Positions 47,483 to 57,957 of a stretch of DNA of 64,000 bases are shown in pieces. Every line of letters starts with the position of its first letter. Position 1 is the first letter of the stretch. Origin of the DNA: Clostridia bacterium (GTDB taxonomy: Bacteria; Bacillota; Clostridia; Oscillospirales; CAG-272). The notes under the pieces were generated by a model that saw only the letters and a list, made by a program, of their open reading frames with translations, was not told the origin of the DNA and did not search any database. A program made the position numbers and the translations under genes. The stretch covers positions 1-64,000 of the forward strand of contig JAFVQC010000028.1 of the NCBI GenBank assembly GCA_017504995.1, read 5' to 3'.

Positions 47483-48838
47483 TCAAAATTCAATATCCTC
47501 CGCCGAATATACGGCTCTCCCTTTTTCTTCGGTTGCATCGGCGGCAGAGGCGGCTTCCGTTCCGCCAAACGCCCCCCCCACGACCCGATCAAAGGTTACC
47601 GTATCGTTCTGCATCAAAATGTTCAACACCGTCATGTAATCTCTGAGCATCTCACGGGGCGTGATCATGCTGTCCGCCCCCGCGCGGGAGAGAGACAGCT
47701 CCAAAAAGCGAACCATCTCCGCCTCGGTGATCCGCGGCTCTTTGCCGTAATTCACCGCATACAGCTTGGTAACGCGAGAGATCAGCGCAAACAGCTCGTC
47801 GTCGCTCAACCGCTTCAGACGGATCACGGGACCGATCAGATTCCGATATTCCTCCGACGCGAATCGGCTGTCGCACAAACGGCTTCTCAGCGCCTCGTAG
47901 CTAAACAGTCCTCGCCTCGGATCGTCCATAAATTGGGGCGTTCCCCCAAGAATCAAGCCAAGTCCCTCGGCGCGTCCCTGCAAGGTGTCGTTAAACATGG
48001 ACAGGATCTTTTCATAGTTGTTTTCACGGCTGACCCGATGATTGATCTTATACAGATTCACACATTCGTCGATAAAAACGATCAGACCGCGATAGCCAAT
48101 AAAGCGAACGAGGATTGCCCAGAGCTTGATAAAATCGTACCAGTTCTCGTCGTCCACGATCACCGAAACGGGAAAACCAAGGGCGCTTCGCGCTTCGGTC
48201 TTGGTGGCGAATTCTCCTCTTAACCAACGCAAGCAGGCGCTTCGCTTTTCGTCGTTTCCCTCGGAGGATGCCCGATAATATTCGGTAATCACCCGAGAAA
48301 AATCAAAGCCGCCCACCATAAACTCCACCTCACGGAGCTTTTGCGCCACCCGCGCGTTCAGGCTTGATACAAAGCGCTCGCTTTCGGGATCGAGTCCCTC
48401 CGCCAGCAGCTCCGCTTTCATACCGTCGATCCACCGCGCGATCATCTTCGGCAACGCGCCGCCATCGGGCGAGGTCTTGGACGCCATGTTTTTCATCAGC
48501 TCACGATAGGTGGCAACGCCGCTTCCCGACGCGCCGTACAAGCGTCTCTCGGGGGAAAGATCGGCATCCGCCGTAATAAAATTTCGCTCCAGCGCGTAGC
48601 CTCGGATCAGCTGCATCAAAAAGCTCTTACCGCTTCCGTAGCGTCCAACGATAAAGCGCATCGTCCCGCACCCCTCGTTGACCTGCTCCAGATCGGACAG
48701 AAGCGCGCCGATCTCGTCCTTTCGTCCAATGGCAATATAAGGCGCGCCGATTCTCGGAACGACCCCCGCCGAAACCGAGATCAGAAGCGAGTTCAGTACC
48801 CGCTTCGGTATTTTTTGAAGATCTGCCGTATGATTCAT
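47483..48838 (-). CDS. BrxD-like P-loop ATPase (DUF2791)
   Basis: A 451-residue AAA-type ATPase. Walker A is GRYGSGKS (65-72) and Walker B GLIVFIDECV with Asp257-Glu258. The sensor stretch GGTPQFMDDPRRGLFSYEALRSRL-like segment near 299-322 is the hallmark of the BrxD/DUF2791 family seen in BREX type 2 and in TerB-linked operons. Start and stop overlap both neighbours by about four bases. It is probably the motor or switch of the three-gene system. No methylase, PglZ or BrxC gene is near. Confidence 0.83.
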   Translation of the reverse strand: MNHTADLQKIPKRVLNSLLISVSAGVVPRIGAPYIAIGRKDEIGALLSDLEQVNEGCGTMRFIVGRYGSGKSFLMQLIRGYALERNFITADADLSPERRLYGASGSGVATYRELMKNMASKTSPDGGALPKMIARWIDGMKAELLAEGLDPESERFVSSLNARVAQKLREVEFMVGGFDFSRVITEYYRASSEGNDEKRSACLRWLRGEFATKTEARSALGFPVSVIVDDENWYDFIKLWAILVRFIGYRGLIVFIDECVNLYKINHRVSRENNYEKILSMFNDTLQGRAEGLGLILGGTPQFMDDPRRGLFSYEALRSRLCDSRFASEEYRNLIGPVIRLKRLSDDELFALISRVTKLYAVNYGKEPRITEAEMVRFLELSLSRAGADSMITPREMLRDYMTVLNILMQNDTVTFDRVVGGAFGGTEAASAADATEEKGRAVYSAEDIEF

Positions 48839-50469
48839 GATCCGCCTTCCTCTCCCTTCATTTCTTTTAACACTTCTTCCCGATATTCCTCAACGATCCC
48901 ATAGCCACCCTCACCTTCCTCGATCAGCGCGTCACCAAATTCGTCAAAGGCAATCTCGTTGATTTGCTCTGCCAAGGAATCCACAAGTATTCCAAGCCGC
49001 CGCGCCTCTCGGATCAGTACCGAATCGCTCCCCTCCAGTAAGGCGAGAAGGATCTCCCGATACCGAGCAAGACCGCTTTCTTCTTCGGGCACGGACACTT
49101 CGGGTGTCTCGATGGACAAACCCGCTTCTTCCGTCGCCTCCCCTTCTTCAAACGCCTCGATCAGATCGTAAGTGATATCCCACGACTCCCTCTCGATCCT
49201 TGCGGCGTCAGAGAGGGAAAGAGGCTTGATGGGATTTTCGTAAAGCGCCTCGTACGCCGCCGTTGCCGCAGGCGCTTTTCGCCGCTTGTTCGGCAACGCC
49301 TCCGCAAAATAAGCGTCCAGAATATCTCTTACCTCGTTGGGCAAGGAATACACCGTCATTTTCGACTTGATCCCAAGATGCGTCCTCAGCTTATTTTCCG
49401 CGTATTTCACGATATCCCCCACCAGAAAGCGAAGCTCGTTGGAACGGGAAAAGGAGCAATAGTCCACCTCGATCCGATACCGCGCCTCCGACGAACAGAT
49501 TGCCCCCGCGTATGCGTCCCGCGCAAGAGTACTGTCGTTGAAGGAGATCCCCGAAAGCAACCGTCCGTCGGCGGAATAATACCGCACAGCCCGCACAAGA
49601 GCCTCAAAAATATGGGTATCAAACAGCTCCTCGTTCTCCCCCGCGTAAAATTTGCTGCCCCGATAGTCGTAGGAGCTGCAAAAGCGAAGCAAGGAACGGG
49701 CGCAGCCACGCATATCCCCCCGAGGCATGGCAATATAAAATTCTTTTAGAGCAAGCACTCGCGACGCCAATTTGCTCCCACCCTCCACAGGGGGCGGCAG
49801 GCGGTGAAGAAGGGAAAAATCGCAGATCCAATCCGCAAGCTTTCCCGCAATGGCAGGAAAACGCTCGTGATATTCTCTCCACAACGCCACCAGCATCCGT
49901 TGCGATGCCTTGGCATCTTGATAGCCGCCCAGATTGATCAGCTCGTAAATATAAAGCAGAACGTAACAATACTCTGTCTCGATCCACCGACCGCTTCTCG
50001 CGTTTTGGCGAAACCAGAAATAGTGGGCAAGCTGATCGTCGTTCATTTGATTGTATTGGGGCGCATAGGAGAAAAACGGAACGCACGGGCAGGGCGAACC
50101 CTCTCGGTGAACGTACCGTACCGCATCCTCCAAAAACTCCCCGTAATAGCGATACGCGCTTTTTTTCTTTTTCAGAGCCACCCGATGTAAAAGCGAGTCC
50201 TCGGGGAAATAGGTCTGCTCCGAGTCCCACTCCTCCTTGGCGAAAGAAAGCGCGCCCTCGGCGGAATGAGGAGGAATATATCGGATAAGGACCGTGCCGT
50301 CCGAGGAACTGCCATACTTGGCGGGAACGGTTGCCGCGCCTTGAATTTCCCTTGCCGAACAGTCCTTCGGCACGCCGAAGGAGGACTCCCGTTTCGGGAT
50401 CAAGGCTTCAATATCCCAAAAGGAATCGGTCTCGTCCTTTCCCGTCTTTTTTTCGTCCGTTCCACTCAC
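48835..50469 (-). CDS. TerB_N / TerB_C domain protein
   Basis: A 544-residue protein starting with GTG. The segment SFWDIEALIPKR is typical of TerB_N proteins. The middle (about 100-330) is the TerB_N domain, a helical region rich in Tyr and Trp, followed by a region containing SMTVYSLPNEVRDILDAYF-like helices and a C-terminal TerB_C-like acidic part. Tellurite-resistance-like names are historical; comparative genomics links these to DNA-processing and phage response. First gene of the coupled trio. Confidence 0.78.
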   Translation of the reverse strand: MSGTDEKKTGKDETDSFWDIEALIPKRESSFGVPKDCSAREIQGAATVPAKYGSSSDGTVLIRYIPPHSAEGALSFAKEEWDSEQTYFPEDSLLHRVALKKKKSAYRYYGEFLEDAVRYVHREGSPCPCVPFFSYAPQYNQMNDDQLAHYFWFRQNARSGRWIETEYCYVLLYIYELINLGGYQDAKASQRMLVALWREYHERFPAIAGKLADWICDFSLLHRLPPPVEGGSKLASRVLALKEFYIAMPRGDMRGCARSLLRFCSSYDYRGSKFYAGENEELFDTHIFEALVRAVRYYSADGRLLSGISFNDSTLARDAYAGAICSSEARYRIEVDYCSFSRSNELRFLVGDIVKYAENKLRTHLGIKSKMTVYSLPNEVRDILDAYFAEALPNKRRKAPAATAAYEALYENPIKPLSLSDAARIERESWDITYDLIEAFEEGEATEEAGLSIETPEVSVPEEESGLARYREILLALLEGSDSVLIREARRLGILVDSLAEQINEIAFDEFGDALIEEGEGGYGIVEEYREEVLKEMKGEEGGS

Positions 50470-50655
50470 GCTCTCGCCCTCCTTTCCGATTTTGCTTATT
50501 ATAATATTGTACCATGTTTTTTCTTCTCTGTCAATCCAAGGGCAAAAAAATCAAAAAAATTCACGAAAACGGCAAGATTTTTTGAATATCCACTTGAAAA
50601 ATTTTCTATTTGGGGGTATACTATATAAGATCGAATTTATTTTTTGGAGGTTTAT

Positions 50656-52311
<1,656 letters not shown>

Positions 52312-52328
52312 AGAACCCAATAAAAACC

Positions 52329-52367
52329 GACGGGTGCTTGCGGCAATGATTGCCGCAAGCACCCGTC
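52329..52367. terminator. gpmI terminator
   Basis: Perfect 17-bp arms (52329-52345, 52351-52367) with a 5-base loop, then ATTGTTTG. It may serve both strands. Confidence 0.85.
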
Positions 52368-52392
52368 ATTGTTTGTAATATCCTTATATTTC

Positions 52393-52533
52393 TCACCAAT
52401 CCCAATTGTCACCGTCACCGGATTCCGTCGGGATCAGCTCCTCGGGATAGTTCGAGGAAGCCGAAAGGATCTCCTCGGTATTCAGGCAAACCCACGTCAG
52501 ACGCGGAGACTCGTAACTCTTCTTTTCCTTCAT
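52393..52533 (-). CDS. 46-residue peptide coupled to secreted-protein gene
   Basis: ATG at 52533 to TGA at 52393-52395. AGGAG overlaps the stop of the upstream gene, which ends 12 bases earlier, so translation is coupled. The product starts MKEKKSYESPRLTWV, has EEILSASS in the middle and ends acidic with GDGDNWDW. Similar short peptides with a YxxPxL-x-EDI-x-S layout are common beside exported-protein genes in gut Clostridia, but no function is known. It has no signal peptide. Confidence 0.6.
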   Translation of the reverse strand: MKEKKSYESPRLTWVCLNTEEILSASSNYPEELIPTESGDGDNWDW

Positions 52534-52545
52534 CGCCGTCTCCTT

Positions 52546-54087
52546 TCATTGCATGAGATCATCGGTGTTCAGGGTGAACCGTCTGATCTCTCCGTCCACG
52601 ATTTTTTGTCCGCCCCTCACGTGATAGGTCGCCACCTCAAAGGTGATCTCCCCCGCGTTCAAGGGAATATTGTTGATATTCAACGCAAATATATACGCGC
52701 CGCCCAGCTCCTTCGCCGTATACTGGATCACCGTTCCGTCCGTCTCTCCCAGCAAGGAGGAATATACCGTGGTACTGCTCTTGTCCGTACTCTTCGTTCC
52801 GATTTGCTCGCCGTGCGCGTTCACCGAAAATCCAATGGCAGCATACCGCAAGGAATCCACCACCGCCACAAGACGCAGCCGAACCGTTCCGTTCTCTCCC
52901 TTCGCCGTCTGATATCCAACCAGCTTCGTACAAAAGTCAAATTCGCTTTCCGATTCTCCTTCTCCCTTCAAAAGACCTATCGGCAAAATCACTCCGTCCA
53001 GCACCGCGCGCCAGCCACTCCAGCCGTATCGACTCAAAACAGCCATTGCTTCGCTTCCCCGAAGAGACGCCGACTCCACAAGGGCGTACTTCCCTGCCTC
53101 GGTTTGAGACGACGCATTGGGAATCGGAGAAAGCTCCTCGTGGGTATATAACAAATTTTCAAGAGTCACCGTACCCGTTGCCTTGCCGTAAAACGCAAAT
53201 GCCGTCGCTCCCTCGCAAAAGCGCTCTCCGTCCGATACGCTTCTCGTGATCGAAAGTGAACCCGTGCAAGCGCCAATCATTCCGCCCACATCACCCGAGC
53301 TTGCCTGCAACGAACCGAATACGCCGCTGTCGCTCACCGTGATCGCGCCGGTAGAATATCCGATTACTCCTCCCATGCCGCTGCTCGTCCCCTCGGCAGA
53401 AAGATTGCCCGTAACGACGCAGGAATCTACGAACAAAGGAACGCCCCTCAGCCGTCCCACCAAGCCGCCAAGGCTATCGGGCGTTCCCTCGCAAATCACG
53501 TCCGCATCCACGTACAGATTTCGCAGCGTCAAGCCCTTTCCGCAGTTCGAGCCGTTTCCGAATAATACGCCGACACGGCAATTGGAATCGGCTACCTCTA
53601 TGCGGCAATTGACGATGGATAGATCCACCACCGATGCCTGCTGATCCACACCGCCCGCCACGTTCCCGAATAAACCGACGTAATTGTAAGGCGCGGGATA
53701 ATAAATCCCCGAGATCGTATGTCCCTGCCCGTCAATCGTCCCTTGAAACGTACTTTGATTGATGGCAGGCCAGCGGAGCAGCAATTCCTTTTCTTCTTCC
53801 TTCACCGAGGATAGCTCCACGTCATTGACCGTAATATCCGCCCCAAGCTTCACCGTCTGTTCCGCAAAGGAGCTTCCCTTTCCCAACAGCGTCGCAAAGC
53901 CAAGCAACTGAGCAGACGTGGAAATACAGTATTCCGATAACGAAGGATCCTCGGTGTACCACGACGTGTCCACCGCTGCCTGTACTGTACCCGCGTCAGC
54001 CTTTACCGCCTCGCCAAAGCACGGTATGCTTGCGCTCAATAAAAAAATAACAGCCACACAGGTTGCCGTCCATCTCTTTATTTTCAT
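52546..54087 (-). CDS. Secreted protein with GLUG-like beta repeats
   Basis: A 513-residue exported protein. The signal peptide is about residues 1-30 (basic KIKR, then AVIFLLSASIPCFG). Residues 110-320 hold repeats of the type GGLVGRL, GGVIGYS, GGMIGAC and VGLFGNV, as in GLUG and right-handed beta-helix surface proteins. The C-terminal 150 residues form a separate domain (RLRLVAVVDSLRYAAIGF...). No cell-wall anchor is seen. Probably an adhesin or sugar-binding surface protein; substrate unknown. Confidence 0.72.
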   Translation of the reverse strand: MKIKRWTATCVAVIFLLSASIPCFGEAVKADAGTVQAAVDTSWYTEDPSLSEYCISTSAQLLGFATLLGKGSSFAEQTVKLGADITVNDVELSSVKEEEKELLLRWPAINQSTFQGTIDGQGHTISGIYYPAPYNYVGLFGNVAGGVDQQASVVDLSIVNCRIEVADSNCRVGVLFGNGSNCGKGLTLRNLYVDADVICEGTPDSLGGLVGRLRGVPLFVDSCVVTGNLSAEGTSSGMGGVIGYSTGAITVSDSGVFGSLQASSGDVGGMIGACTGSLSITRSVSDGERFCEGATAFAFYGKATGTVTLENLLYTHEELSPIPNASSQTEAGKYALVESASLRGSEAMAVLSRYGWSGWRAVLDGVILPIGLLKGEGESESEFDFCTKLVGYQTAKGENGTVRLRLVAVVDSLRYAAIGFSVNAHGEQIGTKSTDKSSTTVYSSLLGETDGTVIQYTAKELGGAYIFALNINNIPLNAGEITFEVATYHVRGGQKIVDGEIRRFTLNTDDLMQ

Positions 54088-54233
54088 GTAATGCTCCCTG
54101 TCGTCTCTTGGACTTCCTCAAAATAATATGTGTATACTATACCATATCCGACACACTTCGTCAATCCCTTTTTTCCATTTTCTTTGTTTTTGGGAAACAT
54201 TTTTTGTTTTTTTATAAGATTTTATGATGTTTT

Positions 54234-54425
54234 TTGCTTTTTATTCCCTTTTTTGTAACTTTCTTACAGATTGCACTCAAAACGCTTGCAAATGGAATAT
54301 GCACAACGATGATTCAGGATTGGCTCGGACACTCGGATATGTCGACTACGGCGAATATTTATAGCCATATTGATAGTACGAGCAAAAAGGAAACGGCACA
54401 GGCGATTGGAGAGTTGCTGGGGTGA
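54234..54425 (+). pseudogene. C-terminal fragment of tyrosine-recombinase integrase
   Basis: From LQIALKTLANGICTTMIQDWLGHSDMSTTANIYSHIDS the sequence matches the end of phage/ICE integrases, including the LGHS box and the catalytic tyrosine in ANIYSH. The N-terminal domains and the first catalytic Arg are missing, replaced by AT-rich sequence. A hairpin terminator (54437-54480) follows. Remnant of an element once integrated near tRNA-Ser. Confidence 0.82.
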
Positions 54426-54436
54426 GGAAATGAGAA

Positions 54437-54486
54437 AGGGCTGAACCATTTGCTTAATTAAAAGCTTTGACTCAGCCCCTTCTTTT
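54437..54486 (+). terminator. Terminator after integrase remnant
   Basis: AGGGCTGA (54437-54444) pairs with TCAGCCCCT (54472-54480), followed by TCTTTTT. Confidence 0.65.
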
Positions 54487-54556
54487 TGCCTTAAGCGTGA
54501 TAAAAGGTGTCTAAACAGGAGTGAAAGCGAACAAAAGGTGTATGCCAATTTAAAGA

Positions 54557-55003
54557 TTACATCCAATCGTATGTAACCTTTGTAGCATCCAGACTTATTT
54601 CCACTTCCCAATATTTATTGTGTAAGCACCTATCTTTTCTCGGTTTTCTTATGTCAAAACTCAAGGTTATTTCGTTAAAACAATCGACAGAATACTTGTA
54701 TGACATAAATATACAACCGTTTGTCAATTTGTTAAATGCATCGAGTTGTTCTTGCAAATCAATGATTTTATAGTTGTTTTTTCCATAATACAATTTTCCA
54801 TCACAGAAGGAATCGAATTCATACTTTACAACTAAGCGGTTATATTTATAATAGGGAGACCCATCAGCATTTTGAACACCCTTATCAAGATCGTCGTATG
54901 TAATGATCAGTATGTTATTTTCCAACTGTATCTTCGAAGCATTTGAATCATGCATAGGATCCATTTCCATAAAGTTGTCCTTAGAATATATCTGTGTGTT
55001 CAT
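54557..55003 (-). CDS. Hypothetical protein of the tRNA-Ser island
   Basis: A 148-residue soluble protein rich in Asp, Tyr and Lys (for example YDDLDKGVQNADGSPYYKYN and LYYGKNNYKIIDL), lacking a signal peptide. No family recognised. It is more AT-rich than the neighbouring housekeeping genes and lies between an integrase remnant and a degenerate tRNA end, so it is probably cargo. Small proteins of this size in such islands are often immunity or anti-phage components, but nothing here proves it. Confidence 0.6.
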   Translation of the reverse strand: MNTQIYSKDNFMEMDPMHDSNASKIQLENNILIITYDDLDKGVQNADGSPYYKYNRLVVKYEFDSFCDGKLYYGKNNYKIIDLQEQLDAFNKLTNGCIFMSYKYSVDCFNEITLSFDIRKPRKDRCLHNKYWEVEISLDATKVTYDWM

Positions 55004-55096
55004 AATTTCACCGCCTTTTTTGTTTCATTATATCACACTTTCAAAGATAAATCAAGGCGTGACCTTTATATGTTGGTAGACAAAAGTGCGTTTTTG

Positions 55097-55121
55097 TTGG
55101 TGGAGAGAGAGGGATTCGTTC
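55097..55121 (+). repeat. Degenerate copy of tRNA-Ser 3' end
   Basis: Twenty of 25 bases match 55291-55315 (the 3' end of tRNA-Ser on the other strand). Probably an old attachment-site half. Confidence 0.5.
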
Positions 55122-55124
55122 TTG

Positions 55125-55174
55125 ATTTTTGCCCGACGTTTCGAATCTTGTCTTTTGTTACGTCGGGCAAAAAT
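55125..55174. repeat. Inverted repeat in island flank
   Basis: Perfect 14-bp arms (55125-55138 and 55161-55174). A second one with 9-bp arms (ACAAAACAA and inverse) follows near 55190-55216. T-loop-like TTCGAATC stretches lie nearby. The rest of 55004-55292 contains no gene. Confidence 0.6.
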
Positions 55175-55292
55175 CTTCGGTCACCGTTCACAAAACAACT
55201 CACTGGGTTGTTTTGTTCACTGCGTTCGAATCCTGTTTATATTCTCGCAAAAAAACAAGAAGCACCCTCCAAAGAGGATGCTTCTCATTTTT

Positions 55293-55381
55293 TGGCGGAG
55301 AGGGCGGGATTCGAACCCGCGTGCGATTGCTCGCAAACTGATTTCGAGTCAGCCCCGTTATGACCACTTCGATACCTCTCC
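55293..55381 (-). tRNA. tRNA-Ser (anticodon CGA)
   Basis: Acceptor stem GGAGAGG/CCTCTCC, G discriminator and encoded CCA. The anticodon loop CTCGAAA gives CGA, reading UCG. A long variable arm is present, as required for serine. The T-loop is GGTTCGAATCC. The 3' end is echoed at 55097, suggesting it served as an integration site. Confidence 0.95.
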
Positions 55382-55476
55382 GTATGAACTTTGATTGACC
55401 ACGATATTATATCACATCTCTTTCAAAAAATCAAGAGCTTTTGAAAAATATTTTTCAAAAAAGAAAATATTATAAT

Positions 55477-55510
55477 TTTGCGGTGGAAAAGCCTCGTTTC
55501 CCACCGCAAA
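55477..55510 (-). terminator. Terminator of ABC exporter operon
   Basis: Arms TTTGCGGTGG (55477-55486) and inverse (55501-55510), AT-rich beyond on the minus strand. Confidence 0.7.
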
Positions 55511-55521
55511 TTTTTCTGTTC

Positions 55522-56421
55522 TCAAGCGTTGCGCTTCTTTTGCCAAATATTCAACAACACGTAGACACCTAACAGAACCGCGATACTGACACCCAGAATC
55601 AGATACATTGTCGATACGGAAACCTGTTTTTCAAAAAAGTACAGATTACAGTCCACCACGTCCCGAAGCTCCTCGACCGCCTCGACGGGCATTCCCTGCT
55701 CTTTCATTTGTTCGAGCGCCCCTCTCATGGCGTGATTCCGAAGCAACGACGTGCCGTAAGTCCCGGGCAAAAAGGAAATGACCTTTTGCAGTCCCTCGGG
55801 AAATTGAGAAATCGGCATATACGCGCCGCAAAGAAAGCCGTAACCCGAGCTGACGATGGTTCCCACCGCGGAGATCTGACCTTGTGAAGAAAGGAAAAAA
55901 TTCACGATGGACGAAAGTGCCGTACCAAAGAGCACGAGCAACACCACGTCAAGAATCAAGAAAAAAATATCCGCGCCACTCAAGCACCACCCGGTCGCGG
56001 CAAGATAGATCATACCTCCCCCAAGGGCAACGAAGCTAATCAGCAAGGTTACCGCCAAGGTAGAGAGATAGTACCCGAACGCCAACGCTGAACCTTTTAC
56101 CGGTGTCATTGCCATATCCCGTCTCGCTCCCGTGATCTTATCCTGCACCATCAGCATATTGGCGCAGAAGGAAACCGTCACGCAACAGACCGCAAGCAGA
56201 GAGGACACCAACTGCCCCCCCACCGCCGCGTCAAGCACCCTCTCGGGAAGCTCCATTCCCACGGGCACGGATAGCGCAAAGCTGTCGCGATATACCTTTT
56301 CCAAAAAGGTAACGTACAGCACCAACAGAATCATAGGCGTGATGAGCGCGGTAAAAAACAAGCCCTTATCCTTGAAAAACAGCTTCGTATTTCTTTTGAT
56401 CAATTGTGCCGTCGTTTTCAT
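55522..56421 (-). CDS. ABC-2 type transporter permease
   Basis: A 299-residue membrane protein with about six hydrophobic segments. The N-terminal cytoplasmic KRNTKLFFKDKG and the ABC-2 region with FLPGTYGTSLLRNHAMRG are typical of drug or lipid exporters. It overlaps the ATPase gene by four bases. Substrate unknown. Confidence 0.88.
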   Translation of the reverse strand: MKTTAQLIKRNTKLFFKDKGLFFTALITPMILLVLYVTFLEKVYRDSFALSVPVGMELPERVLDAAVGGQLVSSLLAVCCVTVSFCANMLMVQDKITGARRDMAMTPVKGSALAFGYYLSTLAVTLLISFVALGGGMIYLAATGWCLSGADIFFLILDVVLLVLFGTALSSIVNFFLSSQGQISAVGTIVSSGYGFLCGAYMPISQFPEGLQKVISFLPGTYGTSLLRNHAMRGALEQMKEQGMPVEAVEELRDVVDCNLYFFEKQVSVSTMYLILGVSIAVLLGVYVLLNIWQKKRNA

Positions 56422-57359
56422 CTCCGCTTCCCTCCCCTTTTCTTTTCTTCGTCGACATCATTCAGCGCCTTTCCCGTGACGGACAAAAACACGTCGTCCA
56501 TTTTCCCCTTGGTGATCTCATAGTCGAAAAACACGTCTGGATAGGAAAGGATCAACCGAGTCGCCGCGGCGGGATTCGGCACGCGAACGCGCCATGCGTC
56601 GGGAATCTTCTCGCAGGGATATCCCAAGCCCTTCGCCTGTTCCTCCGTCACTCCGTAAAGGGTAATAAAATCTCCCGTATATCGGTTTTTCAGCTCCAAG
56701 GGCGTTCCCTCGGCAACTACCTGTCCGTTATCTAAAATCACCACGAAGTCCGCCTCTGCCGCCTCCTCCATATAATGGGTCGTCAAAAGCACCGTCATAT
56801 TCTCGGTCTTGCGCAGATGCTCGATCACCCCCCAGACGGTCTTTCTGGTTTGAGGATCCAGACCCGTGGTCGGCTCGTCAAGGATCAACAGCTTCGGGCG
56901 GTGCAACAGCGCGCGCGCAATATCGATTTTCCGCCGCTGTCCTCCCGACAGCTTCCCCAAGGGACGCTCCAGTAGCTCCTTCAATCCGAACAACTCGTCC
57001 AATTCCTTCAAACGGTTCTCAAAGTCCTCTCCGCACAGCCCATATAAAGCGGCTCGGCTCTCCAGATTTTCTCTGACCGAAAGCGGACGGTCCAACACCG
57101 ATTGCTGGAAAACCACCCCGAGCAGCCGTTTCAGTCGGTCAGCGTCCTGCTCCATCGGCGTGCCGTCGATGAAAATACTGCCTCCGTCCTTTTTCAATTC
57201 TCCGCAGATCATGGAGATCGTCGTGCTTTTCCCTGCTCCGTTGACACCGAGGAAGGCAAACAGCTCTCCTGCCTTTACGGAAAAGCTGACGTCGCGAACC
57301 GCCCGAAGCGTTCCAAAGCTTTTGTTTAATTCTTTGATTTCAAGGATCGTTTTAGCCAT
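56418..57359 (-). CDS. ABC transporter ATP-binding protein (DrrA-like)
   Basis: A 313-residue ATPase with Walker A GVNGAGKST, signature LSGGQRRKIDIARAL, Walker B LLILDEPTTGLD and switch TTHYMEEA. The C-terminal extension is typical of the DrrA group, which exports drugs or daunorubicin-like compounds. Works with the downstream permease. Confidence 0.93.
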   Translation of the reverse strand: MAKTILEIKELNKSFGTLRAVRDVSFSVKAGELFAFLGVNGAGKSTTISMICGELKKDGGSIFIDGTPMEQDADRLKRLLGVVFQQSVLDRPLSVRENLESRAALYGLCGEDFENRLKELDELFGLKELLERPLGKLSGGQRRKIDIARALLHRPKLLILDEPTTGLDPQTRKTVWGVIEHLRKTENMTVLLTTHYMEEAAEADFVVILDNGQVVAEGTPLELKNRYTGDFITLYGVTEEQAKGLGYPCEKIPDAWRVRVPNPAAATRLILSYPDVFFDYEITKGKMDDVFLSVTGKALNDVDEEKKRGGKRR

Positions 57360-57918
57360 TCTTCTTCTCCTTTCGATTCTCCCGCAAGCCGCTGAACACG
57401 TCGGTCAGCATTTCGCTGATTTCTTCTTCGTTAAAATCCATCGTTCCGAGAACGATCATGGTCGCGATTCCGTGGACGAAGATCCACATCTCCCGCAGTA
57501 CCCGTTGCCCTTCCTCGTCAGATCCGCCCATCACCGATGACGCTACGGAATCAATCGAGCTTTGGTTGGGGTCGGCGCGTGGCACCTCGACGTAAGTCCC
57601 CGCAGGGGTCATATAAAACAACTGAAAGAGCTGCGGTTCTTCTCTGGCAAAACGGATATACGCCATACCGAGTCCCTTAAAGGGCAACGGTTCTTCCAAC
57701 CCTTGGCGAACGTATGCGTGATAGCACTCCAACGCCCGCCCCACCGCCGCCCGTCTTAGCTCCTCCATGGTGGAAAATTCCCGAAAGATCGGCATGGTGG
57801 AGCACCCAAGACGATCCGCGAGAGCCCTTGCGTTCAAGGCCGCCATTCCCCCCGCGCGAAGCAGTCCAAAGGCGCAGTCTGTGATTTCTTCTTTCGTCAG
57901 TTTTTTCTTGGGCGGCAT
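57352..57918 (-). CDS. TetR/AcrR-family regulator
   Basis: A 188-residue repressor with an N-terminal HTH (LTKEEITDCAFGLLRAGGMAALNARALADRLGCSTMPIFREF) and a helical ligand domain. It leads the exporter operon and overlaps the ATPase gene by 8 bases. It very probably represses itself and the exporter through the twin palindromes at 57930-57957. Confidence 0.9.
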   Translation of the reverse strand: MPPKKKLTKEEITDCAFGLLRAGGMAALNARALADRLGCSTMPIFREFSTMEELRRAAVGRALECYHAYVRQGLEEPLPFKGLGMAYIRFAREEPQLFQLFYMTPAGTYVEVPRADPNQSSIDSVASSVMGGSDEEGQRVLREMWIFVHGIATMIVLGTMDFNEEEISEMLTDVFSGLRENRKEKKNG

Positions 57919-57929
57919 GCTTACCTCCT

Positions 57930-57957
57930 ATAACATTCGTTATATAACATATGTTAT
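57930..57957. promoter_or_regulatory. Twin TetR operator palindromes
   Basis: Two 14-bp palindromes of the form ATAACATNNGTTAT abut exactly: 57930-57943 and 57944-57957. They lie between the -10 box and the start of the TetR gene. Confidence 0.75.

Noticed and set aside
45228-50469. Complete BREX system
   Set aside because: Only the BrxD-like ATPase and helicase are present; the methylase, PglZ and BrxC genes are missing.
55140-55240. Additional tRNA genes (TTCGAATC T-loop-like motifs)
   Set aside because: No acceptor stems or anticodon arms; probably debris of attachment sites.
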